Assembly: GCA_016198545.1 (NCBI GenBank)
Contig: JACQIJ010000060.1
Span: forward strand, 1 to 33,506
DNA: 33,506 nucleotides
Reading direction: 5' to 3'
From: Pseudomonadota bacterium
Lineage (GTDB): Bacteria > Pseudomonadota > Alphaproteobacteria > Micavibrionales > Micavibrionaceae
The notes under the pieces were generated by a model that worked only from the letters and a program-made list of their open reading frames with translations, ran no database searches and was not told where the DNA came from. Below, piece after piece: positions 26,203-33,506 of the stretch; position 1 is the first letter of the stretch; each line of letters starts with the position of its first letter. A program made the position numbers and the translations under genes.

Positions 26203-27012
26203 ATGAAAAAAACTGTAATTTCGCTGGCCGCTATCGCAGCCCTTCTTCCCCTTCCGGCATCGGCGCACAAGGACGAAGCGTTGCATTTCAACCACCCCCT
26301 GACGGCTGAATCCCCGGAAACGGACACGAAACTGCGCGTGGATTACATCTGGCAGAACGCCCCCGGCCATCACGAGGACGACGGCAAGGTCAAGACCCAT
26401 ACGGCGCGGCTGACCGGCGAGTATGCCTTCAGCAGATCGGCGGGAATAGAGGTTTCCGTTCCTTATGTCTGGCGCAGCGAGGAAAGCGGCCCCGACGACA
26501 ATCACACCGGAAACATTCATGCCGCCGTCAAGTTTGTCAGTCATTCGCTGGCGAGCCGGGGCGTTCTGATAGGCGGCGGACTGGAAGTCGGTCTTCCTTC
26601 CGGCGACGAGGAAAAAGGCATAGGATCCGACCATGAAATGGAGGTCGCGCCTTTCCTGATTGGCGGATACAAAACCGGGCGGTTTCAGGCCGTCGCCGCG
26701 GCTGAACTCGGCTTTCCCGTCAACGAAAAAGACGACAACGCCGCGAACAATGAAATCGGCTGGAACATTGCGCTGGGCTGGAGCGCAACGGACGATTTAA
26801 ACCTTTTGCTGGAAGCCGGCGGAGAAAAAGTCAGCGGCGGGGAAGAAGACGGCCATAACGGCGCGAACCTGACCGCCGGCCTGACATGGACTCCGCCCGG
26901 ACACAAAAACCTGATGATCGGGGCCGGGGTCAGTTTTCCCGTTACGGAGGACAAGGAATTCTACGTGCAGCCGATGGTTTCTCTGTTTTACCACTTCCCT
27001 GTAAAACGATAA
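26203..27012 (+). CDS. Outer-membrane beta-barrel-like protein
   Basis: A 269-residue exported protein. A signal peptide spans about 1-20 (KKTVISLAAIAALLPLPASA, cut before HKDEA). The rest alternates polar and hydrophobic residues in stretches of about ten, such as TARLTGEYAFSRSAGIEVSVPYVW, and ends in a strand with an aromatic near the C-terminus (SLFYHFPVKR), which suggests an outer-membrane barrel of roughly 10-12 strands. It resembles the MetA-pathway-like transporter family, but no substrate can be named. Histidines cluster after the signal and in HHEDD. GGAGAG supports the start. A perfect palindrome, GCGCATGCGC (26161-26170), lies just upstream. Confidence 0.72.
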   Translation: MKKTVISLAAIAALLPLPASAHKDEALHFNHPLTAESPETDTKLRVDYIWQNAPGHHEDDGKVKTHTARLTGEYAFSRSAGIEVSVPYVWRSEESGPDDNHTGNIHAAVKFVSHSLASRGVLIGGGLEVGLPSGDEEKGIGSDHEMEVAPFLIGGYKTGRFQAVAAAELGFPVNEKDDNAANNEIGWNIALGWSATDDLNLLLEAGGEKVSGGEEDGHNGANLTAGLTWTPPGHKNLMIGAGVSFPVTEDKEFYVQPMVSLFYHFPVKR

Positions 27013-27082
27013 TCCGAAAAGACCACCACTCTGCCCGAAAAATTTGGAATCGCAGGGTGGCGGCATCCCGGACGCACATAAG

Positions 27083-27111
27083 TTGACAGAATTGCGGACG
27101 GCCTCTATGGT
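27083..27111 (+). promoter_or_regulatory. Predicted sigma-70 promoter of the small secreted protein gene
   Basis: A perfect -35 TTGACA (27083-27088) and TATGGT (27106-27111) are separated by 17 bases. It would start transcription about 25 bases before the start of the next gene, so that gene is likely expressed independently of the barrel gene. Confidence 0.6.
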
Positions 27112-27140
27112 ACGGGATACGGAAACAGGGGGAGAACGGC

Positions 27141-27578
27141 ATGTTTAAAAAAGCAGCAGAAAGAGGCCTTCTCGCAGCCGGACTGGCCATCGTGTTTACA
27201 GCGACAGCACATGCGGCGCCGGGCATGGAACTTCCGCCGCCCTTTACCTTTGATGGCGCAAACAGGACGTATTTCCTTACGAATTCAAACACGGTAGAGG
27301 AACTCGTTATCCCCGAAACGGAGCATGCGCCGATCAATCTGACACGGTACGATTTCTCAAAAGGCAATGTCGCCTATTTCAAGATCCATAATAACGGAAA
27401 TGAAGTCGATATGGTCCAGATCGCCTCCAAGGGCTTTAACGAAGTCGCTTCCGAATCCGTCCTTCACGCGCTGGTCATGGGCTGCAAAGCCGCGATGGAA
27501 AAAGGCGGAGGCGGCGACAATCCGCACAGGGAAATGTCTGAGAAGTACATTCAGACTCATTGCCAGGGCTTCCACTGA
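27141..27578 (+). CDS. Hypothetical secreted protein
   Basis: A 145-residue exported protein I do not recognise. A signal peptide covers about 1-25 (hydrophobic core LLAAGLAIVFTATAHA, cut after AHA). The mature part includes FDGANRTYFLTNSNTVEEL and VDMVQIASKGFNEVA. Two cysteines (VMGCKAAM and THCQGFH) could form a periplasmic disulfide. GGGGGAG upstream supports the start, and the strong promoter above precedes it. It is separate from purB by 48 bases. Confidence 0.72.
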   Translation: MFKKAAERGLLAAGLAIVFTATAHAAPGMELPPPFTFDGANRTYFLTNSNTVEELVIPETEHAPINLTRYDFSKGNVAYFKIHNNGNEVDMVQIASKGFNEVASESVLHALVMGCKAAMEKGGGGDNPHREMSEKYIQTHCQGFH

Positions 27579-27626
27579 GATCATTTGACCATTGATTTTC
27601 AGATGCAGGACTTTTAGGTTCTAGCG

Positions 27627-28922
27627 ATGATACCGCGCTATTCACGCCCCGAAATGACCGCTATATGGGAACCGGAAAACCGGTTCAAAATCTGGCTGGA
27701 AATCGAAACGCTGGCCGCCGAGAAAATGGCGGAGATGGGGACGATCCCGGAAGACGCGCCGAAGGCCTTACGCGCGCGCGGCGGGTTCGACATCGCCCGC
27801 ATCGACGAAATCGAGCGGGAAGTGAAGCACGACGTCATCGCTTTCCTGACCAGCGTCGCGGAGAAGGTTGGTCCGAAAGCGCGGTTCATGCATCAGGGCA
27901 TGACGTCGTCGGACGTTCTGGACACCGCCTTCGCCATGCAGCTGACGCAGGCGGCCGACCTTCTGATAAAGGGCATCGATACGCTGTGCGGCGCGCTTAA
28001 AAAACAGGCGCATGACCACAAGGACACGCTGTGCATCGGGCGCAGCCACGGCATCCACGCGGAGCCGACGACGTTCGGCCTTAAAATGGCCGGACATTAC
28101 GCCGCCTTCCACAGGGCGCGCAAAAGGCTGGAGGCCGCCCGCGCGGATATCGCCACCTGCAAAATCTCGGGCGCGGTCGGGACATATGCCACCGTCGACC
28201 CGTCCGTGGAGGAATATGTCGCGAAGAATCTGGACCTGACACCGGAGACGGCGGCGACGCAAATCATTCCCCGCGACCGGCACGCCATGTTCTTTGCCAC
28301 GCTGGGCGTCATCGCCGCATCCGTCGAAAACCTGGCCACGGAAATCCGCCACCTGCAGCGCACGGAAGTGCGGGAGGCGGAGGAACATTTCGGCAAGGGG
28401 CAAAAAGGATCGTCGGCCATGCCGCACAAGCGCAACCCCGTGCTGTCCGAAAACCTGACGGGCCTGTCGCGCATCGTGCGCGCCGCCGTAACGCCCGCGC
28501 TGGAAAATGTAACGCTGTGGCATGAGCGCGACATATCGCATTCGTCGGTGGAACGCGTGATGGCCCCCGACGCCTGCATCGCGCTGGACTTTGCCCTGAT
28601 GCGCATGGCCAGCGTCATCAACCATCTTCTGGTCTACCCGGATGCGATGAAAGAAAATCTCGAGCGCACCGGCGGCCTCGTCTTTTCCCAGCGGGTCATG
28701 CTGGCCCTGACTCAGACAGGCATCGCGCGCGAAACCGCCTACAAAATCGTCCAGAGCAACGCGATGGAAGTCTGGGAAAGCAACGGCAAAAAGCAATTCC
28801 TTGCCGTTCTCAAAAAGGATGGCGACGTGACGAAGGCACTAGGCAGGGCGCTGGATGAAATTTTCAACTACGACCATTATATCCGCCACGCCGACGCAAT
28901 ATTCGGCAGAGTATTCCGTTGA
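27627..28922 (+). CDS. purB: Adenylosuccinate lyase
   Basis: A 431-residue enzyme that splits fumarate from SAICAR and from adenylosuccinate in purine synthesis. The fumarase-superfamily signature GSSAMPHKRNP is at 261-271, with the flexible-loop serine in it. HQGMTSSDVLDTA (89-101) and GRSHGIHAEPTTFG (138-151, H141) are the other two conserved blocks. Length is typical for the short PurB class. AGG nine bases upstream is a modest ribosome site. The stop overlaps the start of the following RibD-like gene. Confidence 0.95.
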   Translation: MIPRYSRPEMTAIWEPENRFKIWLEIETLAAEKMAEMGTIPEDAPKALRARGGFDIARIDEIEREVKHDVIAFLTSVAEKVGPKARFMHQGMTSSDVLDTAFAMQLTQAADLLIKGIDTLCGALKKQAHDHKDTLCIGRSHGIHAEPTTFGLKMAGHYAAFHRARKRLEAARADIATCKISGAVGTYATVDPSVEEYVAKNLDLTPETAATQIIPRDRHAMFFATLGVIAASVENLATEIRHLQRTEVREAEEHFGKGQKGSSAMPHKRNPVLSENLTGLSRIVRAAVTPALENVTLWHERDISHSSVERVMAPDACIALDFALMRMASVINHLLVYPDAMKENLERTGGLVFSQRVMLALTQTGIARETAYKIVQSNAMEVWESNGKKQFLAVLKKDGDVTKALGRALDEIFNYDHYIRHADAIFGRVFR

Positions 28923-29977
28923 AAATCATCCTGTCCTGCGCGATGTCCGCAGACGGATATCTCGACGATTCATCGCCGCGGCGGCTTATCCTTTCCAGCC
29001 CCGAAGATCTGGCGGAGATTCAAAAACTGCGCGCATCATGCGACGCCATCCTCGTGGGCGCGGAAACCGTGCGCAAGGACAACCCCTCTCTTTGCACGCG
29101 CGATGAACAAGCCCGTCAGGAACGGATTGACAGGGGACTGCCACCAGACCCCGTCAAGGTTGTCCTGACTTCCTCGGGAGACATGGATCCGTCATCGCGG
29201 TTTTTCATGAAAGGAAACGGGAAAAAGATCGTCTATCATACCAAAAAGAAAAATAATCTGTTGCTACCCCAAGCAACGCCGGTTCATGTGGACAGCCTTA
29301 TCGGCTTAATAGCAGACTTGGAAAACCGCAACATGGGAAGGCTTCTCGTTGAAGGGGGCGCGCGCACCCTGACGCAGTTTCTGGAAGCCGGACTGTTCGA
29401 TGAAGCGCGTGTTGCCGTCGCACCCATAAAGCTCGGAAGCAAAGGCGCAGCGCACCTGCCCTTGCAGGATTTCAAGGATCGTCTGAAGCTTAGAAAAACG
29501 GAACGTCACGGTGAAACGGACGTTTTCTGGTATAACCCCGCGGACAAAGCCCTGCTGGCCCGCGCGACGGAACTGGCGTTTCTGTGCCCGCCGACGGACA
29601 GGGCATATTGCGTGGGCGCATTAATTGCGTCAAAGGACGGCGCCGTCCTCTCGACCGGCTACAGCCGCGAGTGGGAAGGAAACTGGCACGCCGAGGAAAT
29701 CGCCATCGAAAAAGCGCGGCGTGCGGGAACGGATTTGACGGGGGCCGCTATTTATTCATCTATGGAGCCGTGCCACCCGCGCCTTTCGGGAAAAAAATCG
29801 TGCACGGAGCATATTGCCGACAGCGACATCGCGCGCGTCATCTTCTGCCTGAAAGAGCCGCTGCATTTCGTACAGTGCCGCGGCGAGGAACGCCTGCGCG
29901 CAGCAGGGCTGGAAGTTTTCCACGATCTCTCTTCCGCTCCCCGCGCAAGAACGGCAAACGCCGCTTTTTTCCCATAG
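28919..29977 (+). CDS. RibD-like bifunctional enzyme with reversed domain order
   Basis: A 352-residue protein with a RibD-type reductase domain at the N-terminus (about 1-205) and a cytidine-deaminase-like domain at the C-terminus (about 210-340). The reductase half has ILVGAETVRKDNPSLCTR (44-61) and RLLVEGGARTLTQFLEAGL (141-159). The deaminase half has the zinc site HAEE (H257, E259) and EPCHPRLSGKKSC (C285, C295), with nine residues between the cysteines where typical RibD has eight. RibD normally has deaminase first and reductase second. Together these would carry out the two middle steps of riboflavin synthesis. The start is TTG overlapping the purB stop (TTGA), so it is coupled to purB. 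No other rib gene is adjacent. Confidence 0.82.
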   Translation: MKIILSCAMSADGYLDDSSPRRLILSSPEDLAEIQKLRASCDAILVGAETVRKDNPSLCTRDEQARQERIDRGLPPDPVKVVLTSSGDMDPSSRFFMKGNGKKIVYHTKKKNNLLLPQATPVHVDSLIGLIADLENRNMGRLLVEGGARTLTQFLEAGLFDEARVAVAPIKLGSKGAAHLPLQDFKDRLKLRKTERHGETDVFWYNPADKALLARATELAFLCPPTDRAYCVGALIASKDGAVLSTGYSREWEGNWHAEEIAIEKARRAGTDLTGAAIYSSMEPCHPRLSGKKSCTEHIADSDIARVIFCLKEPLHFVQCRGEERLRAAGLEVFHDLSSAPRARTANAAFFP

Positions 29978-29981
29978 CCGC

Positions 29982-30009
29982 TTGAAAATAGAAACGACTC
30001 ACCTAATAT
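29982..30009 (+). promoter_or_regulatory. Candidate promoter of the Bfd-like gene
   Basis: TTGAAA (29982-29987) and TAATAT (30004-30009) are separated by 16 bases, just past the end of the RibD-like gene. The transcript would have a leader of about 30 bases before the next ATG. Confidence 0.45.
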
Positions 30010-30044
30010 GGGAGCAAATCAGTACTCTTTAGAGGCGGGTTAAA

Positions 30045-30260
30045 ATGATTGTTTGCAGCTGTAATGCATTCGGAGATGATGAAATAAACGCCTTTCTTTC
30101 AGGCATCCCCGACAAGAGAACTTCCGTAAAAGAGACGTACAAAGCCTGCTCCAACGGAAAAAAGCCGCATTGCGGCGCCTGCACACAACATACGCTGAAG
30201 GATATGGTCGATGAGCATAATAAAGGTATAAAAGCGCCCGACGACCCGCCGGCGCCTTGA
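30045..30260 (+). CDS. Bfd-like [2Fe-2S] protein
   Basis: A 71-residue protein with the bacterioferritin-associated ferredoxin pattern. C4 and C6 (MIVCSCNAF) and C43 and C46 (PHCGACTQHT) match the four cluster ligands of Bfd. A fifth cysteine, C35, is also present. Bfd reduces ferric iron in bacterioferritin to release it. No bacterioferritin gene is in the window, so the partner is unknown. The last 15 residues are proline-rich. GAGGCGG upstream supports the start. Confidence 0.85.
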   Translation: MIVCSCNAFGDDEINAFLSGIPDKRTSVKETYKACSNGKKPHCGACTQHTLKDMVDEHNKGIKAPDDPPAP

Positions 30261-30317
30261 AATAGCCTCAAACATATGGCACGACTCGGTACAGCAGTAA
30301 TCAACCGGAGTCACAGC

Positions 30318-30860
30318 ATGTTGAGATCTTTTTTTCTTTTAATCGGGAGCGTAGCCATTATGACAGCCTCTACCCTTGCAGGCGCGGAAGAGCAGCCTGT
30401 GGACAAAAGCAACCTTCTTTATCTCGACCTGAAGGACGGGCGTGTCACGATACAGATGATGCCCGACATCGCCCCGCAGCATGTGGATCGCATCAAGACA
30501 CTGGTCAAGGAAGGATTTTATGACGGTGTGGTATTTCACCGCGTCATCGACGGGTTCATGGCGCAGACGGGCGACCCCACCGGCACGGGCACGGGCGGAT
30601 CGTCATACCCGGACCTTCCAGCGGAGTTCAGCAAATACGAATACCGCCGCGGTACGATCGGCGCAGCGCGCACAATGGACCCGAACAGCGCAAACTCGCA
30701 GTTCTTCATATGCTTCACCGATGACGGCTGCTCCTTCCTGACGGGACAGTACACCGTCTGGGGACAAGTGACGGAAGGCATGGAACACGTCGATAAAATC
30801 GTCCGCGGCGAGCCGCCGGCCAATCCCGACAAAGTAGTAAAAATGTCTATTGGTGAGTAA
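30318..30860 (+). CDS. Exported cyclophilin-type peptidyl-prolyl isomerase
   Basis: A 180-residue isomerase from ATG 30318, which is supported by CGGAG seven bases upstream. The signal peptide covers about 1-22 (LRSFFLLIGSVAIMTASTLAGA), so it acts in the periplasm on folding proteins. Cyclophilin motifs include YDGVVFHRVIDGFMAQTGDP (77-96), the active arginine in FHR, ANSQFFICF, and FLTGQYTVWGQV. It resembles PpiA. Its end overlaps the glucosidase gene by eleven bases. Confidence 0.92.
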   Translation: MLRSFFLLIGSVAIMTASTLAGAEEQPVDKSNLLYLDLKDGRVTIQMMPDIAPQHVDRIKTLVKEGFYDGVVFHRVIDGFMAQTGDPTGTGTGGSSYPDLPAEFSKYEYRRGTIGAARTMDPNSANSQFFICFTDDGCSFLTGQYTVWGQVTEGMEHVDKIVRGEPPANPDKVVKMSIGE

Positions 30861-32499
30861 TAACTCTTCCAGCAAGGACTGGTGGCGCGGCGCGGTCGTA
30901 TACCAGATATACCCGCGCAGTTTCGCTGATTCCAACGATGACGGCATCGGCGACCTGAGGGGGATCACGGATAAACTTGATTACGTGACATCGCTGGGCG
31001 TGGACGCCATCTGGCTGTCTCCTTTCTATAAATCGCCAATGAAGGACTACGGCTACGACGTCGCGGATTACTGCGATGTCGACCCGATGTTTGGAACGCT
31101 CGATGATTTCAGGAAACTTCTGGCGAAAGCGCATAAGCTGGGCCTGAAAATCATCATCGACTTCGTCCTAACGCACAGCTCCGATCAGCACAAGTGGTTC
31201 CAGGAAAGCCGCAGCAGCCGCGACAACCCGAAGGCGGACTGGTACATATGGGCCGACGCAAAGCCGGACGGCAGCCCGCCGAACAACTGGCAGGCGCATT
31301 TCGGCGGCCCGTCATGGACATTCGACGTGCGGCGTGGGCAGTATTACTTCCACAACTTCCTGCCGGAGCAGCCGGATATCAACCTGCGCAGCCCCGGCGC
31401 GCGCAAGGCGATTTTCGACGCGGCGCGGTTCTGGCTCGACATGGGCGTGGACGGGTTCCGGCTGGACGCGGCATTGCATTATTTCTGCGACCCGTCCCTA
31501 AAAGACAACCCGTCCAATCCAAATCCATCCTCATCATGGCTTGAACACCAGACGCCGTTTTCGATGCAAAAGCACGAAAACGACATCCACATCCCCGACA
31601 CGCTGGCATTTATGGAAGAACTGCGCGCCCTGATGGACAAGTATGACGGACGCATGGGCGTTGCGGAAATCGGCGGCGAGCGCGGCATCATATTGGCAGC
31701 CCAGTACACGGACGGCCCCAAACGCATCCACACCGCCTACAATTTCAGCCTTATCACCGGCGACACGGCCAGCGCATCCCGAATCCACGGCGCGCTGGGG
31801 GAATTCATGGACCAGCCGGGCGACGGATGGCCGTCATGGGCCTTTTCAAACCATGACGTGCCGCGCATCGCCAGCCGGTGGTTCTCCGACAAATCCCCGT
31901 GCGCGCACAACCCGCGTTTTTCAAAAATGCTGATAGCCCTGCTGTGTTCCCTGTATGGATCCGTCTTCATCTATCAGGGCGAAGAACTGGGCCTGCCCGA
32001 AGCGCAGATCGCATTCGAGGACATACAGGACCCGTGGGGCAAGTTCCTGTATCCCCTTTGGCAGGGGCGCGACGGATGCCGTACGCCGATGCCGTGGCAG
32101 GCCGGGAAAAAGAACGGCGGTTTCTGCAAGACAAAGCCGTGGCTGCCCGTGCCTGGCGCGCATACAAAGCTTGCTGTGGACAGGCAGGAAAAAGAAAAGG
32201 ATTCCACCCTGCGCTTCACGCGCGAATTCCTGAAATGGAGAAAAACGCAGCCCGCCCTTGTCAGGGGCGATATCGACTTTCTCGAAACAGGCAATGACGA
32301 TATCCTGGTCTATACGCGCACGCTGGGTGGATCGTCCATCCTGTGCCTTTTCAACCTGTCAGGAGAAACAAAAATCCTGAAAAAAAGCGCAGGCGCAGCC
32401 CTGTTCAACGCCGGGGAACAAACCGGAATGCCGACCGGCGGCACGGTAACCCTGCCGCCTTACGGGTTTTCTTTCTCCCCGGTTGTTTCAGAGAACTGA
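30850..32499 (+). CDS. GH13 family alpha-glucosidase
   Basis: A 549-residue glycoside hydrolase of family 13, probably an intracellular alpha-glucosidase acting on short alpha-glucosides. The barrel motifs are in order: WWRGAVVYQIYPRSF (11-25), DFVLTHSS (104-111), the nucleophile D206 in DGFRLDAALHYFCD, acid-base E273 in MGVAEIGGE and the stabiliser D336 in FSNHDVPR. YQGEELGLPEAQI marks the later conserved block. The FRLDAALHYF form points to the alpha-glucosidase subgroup rather than amylases. No signal peptide is seen. The start is a TTG at 30850 (or GTG at 30853) without a clear ribosome site, so it is likely coupled to the cyclophilin gene. Confidence 0.92.
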   Translation: MVSNNSSSKDWWRGAVVYQIYPRSFADSNDDGIGDLRGITDKLDYVTSLGVDAIWLSPFYKSPMKDYGYDVADYCDVDPMFGTLDDFRKLLAKAHKLGLKIIIDFVLTHSSDQHKWFQESRSSRDNPKADWYIWADAKPDGSPPNNWQAHFGGPSWTFDVRRGQYYFHNFLPEQPDINLRSPGARKAIFDAARFWLDMGVDGFRLDAALHYFCDPSLKDNPSNPNPSSSWLEHQTPFSMQKHENDIHIPDTLAFMEELRALMDKYDGRMGVAEIGGERGIILAAQYTDGPKRIHTAYNFSLITGDTASASRIHGALGEFMDQPGDGWPSWAFSNHDVPRIASRWFSDKSPCAHNPRFSKMLIALLCSLYGSVFIYQGEELGLPEAQIAFEDIQDPWGKFLYPLWQGRDGCRTPMPWQAGKKNGGFCKTKPWLPVPGAHTKLAVDRQEKEKDSTLRFTREFLKWRKTQPALVRGDIDFLETGNDDILVYTRTLGGSSILCLFNLSGETKILKKSAGAALFNAGEQTGMPTGGTVTLPPYGFSFSPVVSEN

Positions 32500-33125
32500 C
32501 TTCCCTTGGCCGCCTGCGGCGGTCTCAGCTTATCGGCAAGACCAATCAACTGCGACGTTATCTTTTCCATGTGTTCCGGATTGCGAAGGGGATCGGACGT
32601 TTCGATCCGCAGAACGGACTGATTTTCATCAAAAAATAAAAGGGAAATGGAGTTTTTCTTCGCGAAAAGAACTTTCAGGACTTTCAGTCTTTCCGGCGTC
32701 AGGTATGTCACGAGACGTTCAGCGCTCCTGGTCTTGATAACGTGACTGGCCGCCCAATCCTTGTCATCCGACGACCATGTCTCATCCAGATCGAGCGTGG
32801 AAATGAAGGCGGCATATTCCTTTGTCGCAATCGCGGCTGCCGTCGGCATGCCTGCTCCCATTTCAATTTCCACGACCGTTACAAAACGCTGACCGCGCAC
32901 ATCGTTAGTGCGCTGGGCATCCGTGAACAACGATATCTTGTAATTGCCGAGTTTTCCCGTCAGCAGGGGCGGGCCGGTCATTTTTCCCGCATGATATTCC
33001 ATGCCGTGCTTTTTGCCGAATGCGGCCCATGCCTTTTTCTGCTGGTAAAGGATGACCATGGACCACCCGAAAACCGTCAACAGAAAAGCAGAAAGCAATA
33101 TCCAGATTATCAGCCAGAACCACAT
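32460..33125 (-). CDS. Hypothetical membrane-anchored protein
   Basis: A 221-residue protein with one N-terminal membrane helix (about 3-26, FWLIIWILLSAFLLTVFGWSMVILY) and a soluble domain. That domain has a mix of strands and helices, with MTGPPLLTGKLGNYKISLF and RFVTVVEIEMGAG the most distinct stretches. I know no family for it. It converges with the glucosidase gene and overlaps its end by 40 bases. GGGGAGG eleven bases upstream supports the start. Confidence 0.65.
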   Translation of the reverse strand: MWFWLIIWILLSAFLLTVFGWSMVILYQQKKAWAAFGKKHGMEYHAGKMTGPPLLTGKLGNYKISLFTDAQRTNDVRGQRFVTVVEIEMGAGMPTAAAIATKEYAAFISTLDLDETWSSDDKDWAASHVIKTRSAERLVTYLTPERLKVLKVLFAKKNSISLLFFDENQSVLRIETSDPLRNPEHMEKITSQLIGLADKLRPPQAAKGSQFSETTGEKENP

Positions 33126-33264
33126 CGGCGGAAAAACCTCCCCTTCCCGGATATTCTAACTTTTACCGGGCCACAAGACCATAGCCGCAAAGAAAAATCC
33201 GGCAACCGTTCCGTCGAACAGTTTACCGGATACATGCTAACAATAAATTCAGAAGATCGTAATT

Positions 33265-33492
33265 CTAGCCGCTTTCAGCGCACCCCTGCCGCAGCAGGGA
33301 TTCGCTTATGCTTATTTCATGCTCAAGGCCCGAAATCACAGCCTGCACAGCCGTTTCCGAGGGTAAAGTCCCCGGCGTCAGCAAATGCAGGATAGCCTTC
33401 AGGTGAGAAAGATAAACGCCGCATCTCTCCAAAGACAGCCTGCAGCAGAGGAAAACCGGTTTCCCGGTTCCATTCATAAAGTCCATATCCAT
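33265..33492 (-). CDS. Small hypothetical protein near the window edge
   Basis: A 75-residue protein from ATG 33492, preceded by GGGAG. I do not recognise it. It has a cysteine pair (FLCCRL), a helical stretch with VYLSHLKAILHLL, and a second (VQAVISGLEHEISISESLL). No signal peptide or membrane segment is clear. The start lies about 14 bases from the window end, so its upstream context is unknown. The 139-base gap to its left neighbour shows nothing I can name. Confidence 0.5.
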   Translation of the reverse strand: MDMDFMNGTGKPVFLCCRLSLERCGVYLSHLKAILHLLTPGTLPSETAVQAVISGLEHEISISESLLRQGCAESG

Positions 33493-33506
33493 GATAACTC
33501 CCACAC

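Noticed and set aside
27768-28796. Long open frame (342 codons) on the minus strand
   Set aside because: It is antisense to purB, which has all its conserved motifs on the plus strand.

Overview
The window reads as a chromosomal segment of an alphaproteobacterium. Evidence for this is a MucR/Ros-type regulator, an SSB ending in DEIPF, an OmpR/EnvZ-type pair divergent from a branched-chain aminotransferase, isovaleryl-CoA dehydrogenase, and tight, often overlapping gene spacing. Gene-level GC varies: prfC and the acyl-CoA dehydrogenase are GC-rich, while the amidase-like gene between them and parts of the PAS histidine kinase are clearly poorer. Genus cannot be fixed from the sequence alone. 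I see no tRNA, rRNA, CRISPR array, insertion sequence or prophage.

Layout. 1-2764 (+): DUF484 gene and xerC, a small secreted protein and a SemiSWEET-like sugar transporter, nearly all overlapping or touching. 2778-3762 (-): ssb followed by a secreted DUF2059 protein. 3972-9308 (+): an unusual Lon protease with a non-standard N-terminus, a strong terminator, then uvrA. 9360-10013 (+): an unknown anchored protein. 10020-11323 (-): rlmJ and a TerB-like gene. 11444-13461 (+): trkH and recX. 13436-20508 (-): a PAS-containing membrane histidine kinase, isovaleryl-CoA dehydrogenase, an Ntn-type amidase-like protein of lower GC, prfC and mucR. 20618-21460 (+): nadC. 21457-23525 (-): an OmpR-type regulator and an EnvZ-like kinase. 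23575-24486 (+): ilvE. 24533-24600: an inverted repeat built of ten-base units. 24657-25662 (-): exported MsrA and a DUF486 membrane protein. 25749-27578 (+): DUF2946 protein, an outer-membrane barrel-like protein and a small secreted protein. 27627-32499 (+): purB, a RibD-like enzyme with its domains in reversed order, a Bfd-like [2Fe-2S] protein, a secreted cyclophilin and a GH13 glucosidase. 32460-33492 (-): two unknown proteins.

Most of the content is housekeeping: chromosome dimer resolution, DNA repair and recombination control, translation termination, rRNA methylation, NAD, purine and riboflavin synthesis, potassium uptake and envelope signalling. The parts most worth a second look are the Lon variant between ssb and uvrA, the domain-swapped riboflavin enzyme translationally coupled to purB, the compositionally foreign amidase-like gene between prfC and the acyl-CoA dehydrogenase, the ten-base-periodic inverted repeat, and a palindrome lying over a predicted promoter of the DUF2946 gene. 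No single clearly new multi-gene system is evident.
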